Assembly: GCA_964428895.1 (NCBI GenBank)
Contig: CAYRZU010000041.1
Coordinates: 1-30,103 of the forward strand
Direction of reading: 5' to 3'
Length of the DNA stretch: 30,103 bases
From: HyVt-337 sp964428895
GTDB taxonomy: Bacteria > Planctomycetota > Phycisphaerae > SM23-33
The notes beneath the pieces are model-generated. The model made no database searches. It was not told the DNA's origin and was given only the letters and a program-made list of their open reading frames with translations. Within the stretch, counting starts at the first letter, position 1. Each line of letters opens with the position of its first letter. The position numbers and the translations under genes are program-made. This document shows, piece after piece, positions 24,884 to 30,103 of the stretch.

Positions 24884-27553
24884 CTACCACCCTTCGAGAC
24901 GGTCGTACCGGGCAATACTCAGCGCCTGCCCTTCCGCGTAACTCACCCGGTGCGCCACGAGGCGCTCGGCCAAGGCGGTCTCGCCCAGACGACGAGCTTT
25001 GGCCAGCGCTTGTTCGGCCGCGGCATCGGCCTTGGGGAACTGCCCCTCGGCGGCATAGGCCGCGGCCAGGACCAGCATCGCCGACGGGCGTGCCCCGCTC
25101 TTGGCGACGGCGATTTCCGCCAGACGCACGGCTTCGGCGCCGTTACGCACATTCGGGTCGGCCGAGGTCGCTAGCACCCACGCCAACAACCCCGTCACCG
25201 GCGCGTCCGGGTCAATTCGCAATGCCCGTCGCAGCAGCGCCACCGCCTGGCCCGGGTTGCCTTCCATACACAACAGCTCGGCATACTTGGTCGTCGCGGG
25301 CACATCGTCCGGGGCGATCGCAATCGCGCGGGCCAGACACGTCCTGGCCTGGTCGGGCCTGCCAAGGCGAAACAGCGCCGTGCCCATCCCCACATACGCG
25401 GCCGGCGACGACGGATCCAGTTCGACGGCGCGGCGAAAGGAGGTCGCCGCCTCGGCCGTTCGCCCCGTGATCCGCTGGACCTCCCCCAACTGAAGCCACG
25501 CGCTCGGATACTCCGGCTGAATCTCCGTAGCTTTGGTCAGCAGGTCCTCGGCTTCGGCCAACCCCTGCCGGTAGGCGGCCGCCCCGACCTGGCGATTGTA
25601 GACAATGGTCTTGGCCAGCAGTGTCAGCGCGGGCGCCTGCCCGGGCCTGCGACGGGCCAGCCGGCGAGCGTAGCCTTCCGCCTTGGCCGGGCTCCCGCCG
25701 GACCCGAACATATTGATCACCGCGATATAGCCCGTGAGGGAATGGTCCACCCGGTCCAGGTAGGCCCCCACCGCCCGGTCCGCTTCAGGCAGGTCTCCCT
25801 GGTGCAGATGCATCGTCGCCTCAAGGAAGTCAATCTGCGGGTCGTTGGGCGTCAGGCGCCGGGCTTCGGCCAAATGGGCGGCAACGGCGGGGAAGTTCCG
25901 CCGCTTGCTCTGGATCGTCGCGGCCAAGACGTGCAGCGTCGCATCCTCAGGGGACGACGCCGACGCCGACTGGTAGGCGGCCACGATCTCAGCCGCCGGG
26001 ACCTCCTCGGCCCAGAGGGCCTCCCGTCGGGCCAGCATTCGCTTGCGCACGTCCCGGTAGTTCAACTGATTCGTGAACGGAGGCCGTTGGGTCAGTTGCC
26101 ACAATGACCCCGCCGTCCGCAATCGCTCCAGGTGCGTCATCGCCAGCCGTTCGTTGCATCGTTCGAACGTTGGCGCCTCGACCTGTCGGTCGTCCCTAAC
26201 CTGGGCCGGCAAAGCCGCCACCACCGCCGGGAACACGCTGAGCGCCAGTTCATAGTTGCCCCGGTAGTTGGGATGAACGTGGTCGAAGAAGAGCTCTTCG
26301 CCCGGACTGTTGGCCACCTCGGCGGCGGCCTCGAACGCTTTCTCGACGTCCACCAACGTTGCCGGCCCATCCAGCTCGCCGGCGACCTGGCGCAGCGTGT
26401 CATTGATCGTCGTGTCGGCGCGGAACCGAAGCGCGTCCAGGTCACGGGCCTGCCGAAAGTGCGTGTAGGCGTCGGCCGGCCGGTCCAGTCCAACGTAACA
26501 ACGCCCCAGGCGGAAATGCAGATCCGCATTGCGATCATCCAGGGCCATGGCCTCGGTGAGCGACGCCAACGCCCCCTCATACTGGCCCGCTTGCTCCCGG
26601 GCCGCCCCCTCGACGTAGGCCTCCAGCCATCGGGCCGAGTCGTCGAGGCCGAGCCCTTCGCCGTTCACCGATGCGAACGGCGCGCACTGTCGTAGGTTTA
26701 CCGGCACGGTGCAGACAAGCACCTTCGCACCGGACGCCGCGGCCATCCCGCAGATGTCCCGAACGTTGCTGCGGAAATGGTCGTACGTTTCCACCAGGCG
26801 GGGATCGTCGGCCAAAACCTGATTCTCCAGGAACATCTCCATGCCCGCCCATTCCGGCGAGCCCTTACCGCCAGCCAACGCCCCAACCACACGCCCGAGC
26901 AACTGGCCCAACCGCGTCCCCCGAACCCATAGCCCCATGCGGATCGCCGGAAGAGAGGCCGACGGGCCGGCGAACACCGTTCCCGGCCCATAGGGGCCTA
27001 CCACCTCATTGTTGCCCATATAGACGATCAGCAGATCGGGCTCGAGCTTAAGGCAGTCCCGCGCGGCGGGCACCATCATGTGGGAGTTCGCCGCCGTCAT
27101 CGCCGCGTTGGCGACCTCGAACTGGACGTCCGGAAAGCTCTCCCACAGCATCGCCTGGAGGTACCTGGAAAACGAGAAGGCCGGCTCGGGATAGCCTCGG
27201 GCGGCCGACCCGCCAACGATCACAATCCGAAAGGCCTGGCTCGGCTTCTCCCGCGACAGATGAATGGGCAGCGGCGCGCGACTGATATCGCGCGGGAAGA
27301 ACCGCCAGCCAAAACGAGGATTGCTCTGATAGGAACCCTCCGACCGAACGAGAAAGCCCGGCCGATACCCGTAGCCCGCAATCCGCAGACCCGCTTCGGT
27401 CAGCCCAAGCAGAAGCAACGGGATCCCGATCGTGGCGATCAAGACAAACACCCCCCGCTTCAAGCGCGAGGGCCCCGCCGCATTCGCTTCTTCCGAACGG
27501 CGGGGATCGTTCCCGTCCTTGCGTGCATCAGAGCTGTCGGGAGATCGGCCCAT
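24884..27553 (-). CDS. Membrane-anchored SGNH-type protein with extended C-terminal TPR array (paralog F)
   Basis: The 889-aa protein has an anchor at about 34-52 and the same SGNH core as D and E: RIVIVGGSAARG (Ser116), VYMGNNEVVGPYG (G180-E183), and FFDHVHPNYRGNYE in block V, which here keeps the canonical Asp (D424-x-x-H427). Internal TPRs lie at about 320-372. Residues 520-870 add a long TPR superhelix; clear units are EYPSAWLQLGEVQRITGRTA, SPAAYVGMGTALFRLGRPDQ and VPATTKYAELLCMEGNPGQA. The extension is absent from D and E. TPR arrays usually scaffold protein complexes, so F may organise the system (inference). ATG 27553 has AAGGAG eight bases upstream. It is the first gene of the F-E-C run. 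Confidence 0.8.
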   Translation of the reverse strand: MGRSPDSSDARKDGNDPRRSEEANAAGPSRLKRGVFVLIATIGIPLLLLGLTEAGLRIAGYGYRPGFLVRSEGSYQSNPRFGWRFFPRDISRAPLPIHLSREKPSQAFRIVIVGGSAARGYPEPAFSFSRYLQAMLWESFPDVQFEVANAAMTAANSHMMVPAARDCLKLEPDLLIVYMGNNEVVGPYGPGTVFAGPSASLPAIRMGLWVRGTRLGQLLGRVVGALAGGKGSPEWAGMEMFLENQVLADDPRLVETYDHFRSNVRDICGMAAASGAKVLVCTVPVNLRQCAPFASVNGEGLGLDDSARWLEAYVEGAAREQAGQYEGALASLTEAMALDDRNADLHFRLGRCYVGLDRPADAYTHFRQARDLDALRFRADTTINDTLRQVAGELDGPATLVDVEKAFEAAAEVANSPGEELFFDHVHPNYRGNYELALSVFPAVVAALPAQVRDDRQVEAPTFERCNERLAMTHLERLRTAGSLWQLTQRPPFTNQLNYRDVRKRMLARREALWAEEVPAAEIVAAYQSASASSPEDATLHVLAATIQSKRRNFPAVAAHLAEARRLTPNDPQIDFLEATMHLHQGDLPEADRAVGAYLDRVDHSLTGYIAVINMFGSGGSPAKAEGYARRLARRRPGQAPALTLLAKTIVYNRQVGAAAYRQGLAEAEDLLTKATEIQPEYPSAWLQLGEVQRITGRTAEAATSFRRAVELDPSSPAAYVGMGTALFRLGRPDQARTCLARAIAIAPDDVPATTKYAELLCMEGNPGQAVALLRRALRIDPDAPVTGLLAWVLATSADPNVRNGAEAVRLAEIAVAKSGARPSAMLVLAAAYAAEGQFPKADAAAEQALAKARRLGETALAERLVAHRVSYAEGQALSIARYDRLEGW

Positions 27554-28128
27554 TCCGCCAACTCCTTGTCATCCGGTAAGGCCGCCGCTGACCCGCGGCG
27601 GCTCGGCACAGATCGGCAAGTCGACCCGACTATATCGAGCCCGGTCAGACCCGACAAAGACAAAACCCCGCCGCATCAGCCCTGATCGCACCAACGTATC
27701 GGCATCAATGGAACAAGCAGGAGACAGAGCGGCATCTGCCAAGTATCTGGCGACCTCCCACCCAATTCGGCGCCCAAGAACAGGCCAGTTCGCGTCAAGT
27801 GAATTGGCAGGTCGTGATTGTGATTGGTCCCAGAAGTAATGGCATTTCGGGCCCGGCCTCCCCCCTTCGCTCTATGAATTCTCTGGAGGAAGACAGAGCG
27901 GCCAATTGTTCATCTCTGCAACCTATTGCTATGTCGAAGGCTCTGTTCGGGGAGGAGAGCGGGCGAACATCGCAGAAAATCCGGAAAATATCCCACCAAG
28001 TCAGTGCCCTCTGATATACTATAGCCAACCGGGATTAGGGAAGTTTGCAGTAAGCTAGCAATGTGTTATTAGCATCTCTCAACAGTTGAGAGGCAGTTCT
28101 AGAGGAGCACTTTGGAAGGAGAAGGATA
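27554..28128. other. 575-bp intergenic stretch, lower GC
   Basis: This gap separates the divergent gene F and the PEP-CTERM gene. Besides the F promoter it contains a direct repeat GACAGAGCGGC (27723-27733 and 27892-27902), an interrupted inverted repeat GACCT..CCAATTC / GAATTGG.AGGTC (27752-27813), a TATACT box (28015-28020) that may drive the PEP-CTERM gene, and a 17-nt hairpin CTCTCAAC-A-GTTGAGAG (28076-28092) in its leader. Short open frames on both strands here show no recognisable protein features and no good ribosome-binding sites. Confidence 0.5.
27629..27657 (-). promoter_or_regulatory. Sigma70-like promoter for the F-E-C operon
   Basis: On the minus strand TTGTCG (27657-27652) and TATAGT (27634-27629) are separated by 17 bp. 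The predicted transcript would have a leader of about 70 nt before ATG 27553. Assigned by eye; four of six and five of six bases match the consensus. Confidence 0.5.
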
Positions 28129-28929
28129 ATGAAGAAGCTTAGTGTCGTATTTGCAGTGGCCATTCTGGCCGGCTTCATCGTGGAGGCGAATGCTAATGTC
28201 CTCCCCGGTGCCCTGCGTCTGTATTGGCGCGACTATGACGGCGATCCCAATGATTCGCGCGTCACCGCTGCCCCCGGCGAGCTGGTGTTCATTCAGTTGA
28301 GCATCAATAGCACGTCGAATCAGGGCAACGGCAGGGACTTCCAGTTGGCGGCTGACTGGGACCCCGCTGTGGTTGACACAACGGCTGCCCCCGGTGGGTA
28401 CGTGACGGTAGACACAACTATGTACATGACTCTCCGTGACTACCAGAATCCTGGCGGCAGTTCGTGGAACTACACCGGCGTTGAGGTCGTCACGTATGGT
28501 GGTGGTCTTGACACCCTGAACATCGACCACAACGGCAACCCGAACCTGTATCCGTATTCGAACCCCAATGGTGGCGACACCGGCGGCGGCCCGATCGGTG
28601 AGACGGGCACTGGTGGCGCTCTGACGGCCCAGCAGTACTACGACACCCTCGGTTCCGGCGGCGTTGTGGCCGGTTTCTGGGTTCCGATCCGCGCGGATGC
28701 GGCGCTTGGCTCGTCGACGCGTTTCGACGTGAACGTCACCAGTTCCGGCGCGTGGGGCGGCTCTGGCTGGCATGCTGCGTTGACCGAAGCCGGCAACGAA
28801 GACACCTATGACTGGGACACGCTCGGTGAAGCTGACTACAGCATGATCATCACCGTCGTTCCCGAGCCTGCCACGATGGGCCTGCTGGCCATCGGCGGCG
28901 TGGCTGCTTTGCTCCGTCGCAGGAAGTAA
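28129..28929 (+). CDS. Secreted PEP-CTERM anchored protein
   Basis: The 266-aa protein has a signal peptide (MKKLSVVFAVAILAGFIVEANA) and a Gly/Asn/Asp/Thr-rich strand-forming body with few charged Lys. It ends in a PEP-CTERM sorting signal: VVPEPATMGLLAIGGVAALLRRRK, meaning the VPEP motif, a TM helix and an Arg-rich tail. In species with exosortase this tail directs processing and surface or exopolysaccharide association; no exosortase gene is in the window. ATG 28129 has AAGGAG seven bases upstream. More T-ending codons (GGT, GCT) than neighbouring genes and a strong terminator hint at high expression. Substrate or role unknown. Confidence 0.9.
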   Translation: MKKLSVVFAVAILAGFIVEANANVLPGALRLYWRDYDGDPNDSRVTAAPGELVFIQLSINSTSNQGNGRDFQLAADWDPAVVDTTAAPGGYVTVDTTMYMTLRDYQNPGGSSWNYTGVEVVTYGGGLDTLNIDHNGNPNLYPYSNPNGGDTGGGPIGETGTGGALTAQQYYDTLGSGGVVAGFWVPIRADAALGSSTRFDVNVTSSGAWGGSGWHAALTEAGNEDTYDWDTLGEADYSMIITVVPEPATMGLLAIGGVAALLRRRK

Positions 28930-28966
28930 GCGACTGAGAATAAGTTAGAGTGACTTGATACCCTCT

Positions 28967-29007
28967 GGGGGTGACGGAAGTGTTTTCTTCCGTCACCCCC
29001 TTTTTTT
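28967..29007 (+). terminator. Strong intrinsic terminator after PEP-CTERM gene
   Basis: A perfect 14-bp stem GGGGGTGACGGAAG (28967-28980) / CTTCCGTCACCCCC (28987-29000) has a TGTTTT loop and is followed by seven T. It is a textbook rho-independent terminator 37 nt after the stop codon. Confidence 0.95.
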
Positions 29008-29011
29008 CTAG

Positions 29012-29040
29012 CGCCCCGATTGGGTTTCTAATTCGGGGCG
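29012..29040. repeat. 8-bp hairpin preceding the next promoter
   Basis: CGCCCCGA (29012-29019) and TCGGGGCG (29033-29040) form a perfect inverted repeat with a 13-nt loop. It lies directly after the terminator and spans the -35 region of the next gene, so it could be an operator or a backup termination structure. Confidence 0.45.
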
Positions 29041-29054
29041 TGATGTGATATAAT
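29026..29054 (+). promoter_or_regulatory. Extended -10 promoter for the dockerin-like gene
   Basis: TGATATAAT is a perfect extended -10 (TATAAT at 29049-29054). A weak -35, TTCTAA, lies 17 bp upstream at 29026-29031. The start codon at 29221 implies a 5' leader of about 160 nt, GTTG-rich, in which GGTTGTTG (29064-29071) can pair with CAACAACC (29174-29181). Confidence 0.55.
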
Positions 29055-29220
29055 TACGTCGCTGGTTGTTGGTTGTATCCATCCGGTAGTTGTTTGTCTG
29101 TCGTTCGGAGGTCGTTGTCGGTTTTCGCGCGAAGCGTAAGGTGAATACCTGCGCATGAAGAGCAACCTGCCCGCAACAACCCAAAATGCTATCTTCATCT
29201 GAAGGAAAGGATTGGGAATT

Positions 29221-30103
29221 ATGAAACGAACAGGACTCATTGTGGCGCTGACGATCCTGGCCATGACGACCGGCAGCTTCGCCGCTCGCGTGTTCCAGGA
29301 CGGCGACACCCACTTCGTGTTGGCGGCTACACCACGCGTGTTGGGCGCCGGCGAAGACTTCCCCGGAATGTGGGAGTACGTCTATGACGTCATCGCCACC
29401 ACCGACGCCGGTGGCCAGAACCACACCTGGGGCAAGCAAGCCTATCTGACGGGCTTCGACTCCAACCTGATGGTCAACCGTTGGAATGACGTGGGCGATA
29501 TCTGGGCCGGCACGGGCACGCCCTCCGACTATCTGCCCAAGCAGAATTGGACCGCGATGGCCGCGGGGATGGGCACCGTCTACAACGGCTTCCTTAACGG
29601 AGAACGTTGGCCTTCGCTGGCTGTGCAGGTCCCGTTGTTCCCCGGCGGCCCCTCCGTCATGCAGTGGGCCCAGCCCAAAGACGTCAACATTCAGTGGAAC
29701 AGCTACACGTACGAAGAGGACTACAATCCCCTCGTCGTCAGCCAGAATTGGTACGCCGACAATCCGTGGCACGATGGCACGGAATACACCCTGGGTGAAA
29801 GTGTCTGGGTCTCCTCGAACATCGGGCACGTCACCGAGGGCGATGGGATTGGCTTTACCAACACCAATGGTAACCTCGGCTACTACGGGCTGGTCGGCCT
29901 GATGCAGACCATCCGCGTGGTCCACCCCAACGCGCCGGGCAACATTACCTGGCACACGTACCACAACGACGGCGAAGAGGTCTACGGGACGATCCTGGGC
30001 CCGGGCGTCGGCATCCAAGGCGACTTCGACGGCGATGGTGACGTCGATGCTGATGACATCGACATGCTGTGCGCCAACATGGGTGGCGATCTGGATCCGT
30101 ACG
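29221..30103 (+). CDS. Secreted protein with dockerin-like calcium-binding repeat, 3' truncated
   Basis: The frame is open to the window edge, giving 294 visible residues. The start ATG 29221 has AAGGAAAGG upstream. A signal peptide (MKRTGLIVALTILAMTTGSFA) is followed by a domain rich in Trp, Tyr, Gly and Asn (for example WEYVYDVIATTDAGGQNHTW, VMQWAQPKDVNIQW) of no recognised family. Near residue 267 comes GDFDGDGDVDADDIDML, an EF-hand-like calcium loop as found in type I dockerin repeats, which in planctomycete surface proteins often precedes a PEP-CTERM tail. That tail, if present, is beyond the window. It has its own promoter downstream of the PEP-CTERM gene terminator. Confidence 0.85.
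   Translation, partial: MKRTGLIVALTILAMTTGSFAARVFQDGDTHFVLAATPRVLGAGEDFPGMWEYVYDVIATTDAGGQNHTWGKQAYLTGFDSNLMVNRWNDVGDIWAGTGTPSDYLPKQNWTAMAAGMGTVYNGFLNGERWPSLAVQVPLFPGGPSVMQWAQPKDVNIQWNSYTYEEDYNPLVVSQNWYADNPWHDGTEYTLGESVWVSSNIGHVTEGDGIGFTNTNGNLGYYGLVGLMQTIRVVHPNAPGNITWHTYHNDGEEVYGTILGPGVGIQGDFDGDGDVDADDIDMLCANMGGDLDPY

Noticed and set aside
27795..28028. Short open frames on both strands in the intergenic region
   Set aside because: No ribosome-binding site, no recognisable motif, and they overlap each other almost completely.
28099..28773. 224-aa minus-strand frame opposite the PEP-CTERM gene
   Set aside because: The plus frame carries a signal peptide and an unmistakable PEP-CTERM tail; the minus frame looks like a codon-bias shadow.
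29008..30018. 336-aa open frame on the minus strand opposite the dockerin-like gene
   Set aside because: The plus strand has a signal peptide, ribosome-binding site and calcium-loop motif; the minus frame has no recognisable fold and would run through the promoter and terminator.
1..30103. CRISPR arrays, transposases, integrases, phage genes or rRNA
   Set aside because: No regularly spaced repeats, transposase or integrase motifs, terminal inverted repeats or rRNA segments were seen.

Overview
The window is GC-rich and gene-dense, with many 4-nt start/stop overlaps. It encodes LPS-core enzymes, a PEP-CTERM surface protein, a secreted protein with a dockerin-like calcium-binding repeat, several large N-terminally anchored SGNH/TPR proteins, a glycyl-radical enzyme with a phosphotransacetylase, and McsA/McsB. 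Together these suggest a Gram-negative, at least partly anaerobic member of the PVC group, most likely Planctomycetota (Phycisphaerae-like). That assignment is an inference from gene content; no marker gene here proves it.

Layout. (1) 1-2649: the C-terminal third of a PFL-like glycyl-radical enzyme (+), converging on a sugar-phosphate isomerase/epimerase-like TIM barrel and a multipass membrane protein (-). (2) 2794-5847 (+): phosphate acetyltransferase, a QueD/PTPS-like protein lacking its catalytic Cys and His, then mcsA-mcsB (zinc-binding activator and protein-arginine kinase) behind a promoter that makes mcsA look nearly leaderless. (3) 5844-13145 (-), read from the right: tRNA-Ala(CGC), rnpA, yidD, a lipoprotein with a degenerate HAD-like domain, then the coupled set GT9 heptosyltransferase / LPS-core kinase / GT4 glycosyltransferase / plsY, and a CreD-like membrane protein. 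(4) 13275-13793 (+): a PfpI/DJ-1 family protein.

(5) 13777-27553 is the most unusual region. Three paralogous membrane proteins (about 640 aa, roughly nine TM helices plus a repeat-like soluble C-terminus) are interleaved with three paralogous membrane-anchored SGNH-type proteins that carry TPRs inside the catalytic fold. A CxxCH-containing beta-propeller-like protein is translationally coupled to one of the membrane proteins. Gene order is SGNH-F > SGNH-E > membrane-C (-), membrane-B > propeller (+), and SGNH-D > membrane-A (-). The E-C and D-A pairs look like copies of one cassette. The membrane proteins resemble what I recall as the DUF6057 family. No function is established; a cell-envelope or exopolysaccharide modification system or an extracytoplasmic redox/hydrolase module are possible readings, both inferred.

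(6) 27554-30103: a lower-GC intergenic stretch, a PEP-CTERM protein with a very strong intrinsic terminator, then an extended -10 promoter, a long leader and the start of a secreted dockerin-like-repeat protein cut by the window end.
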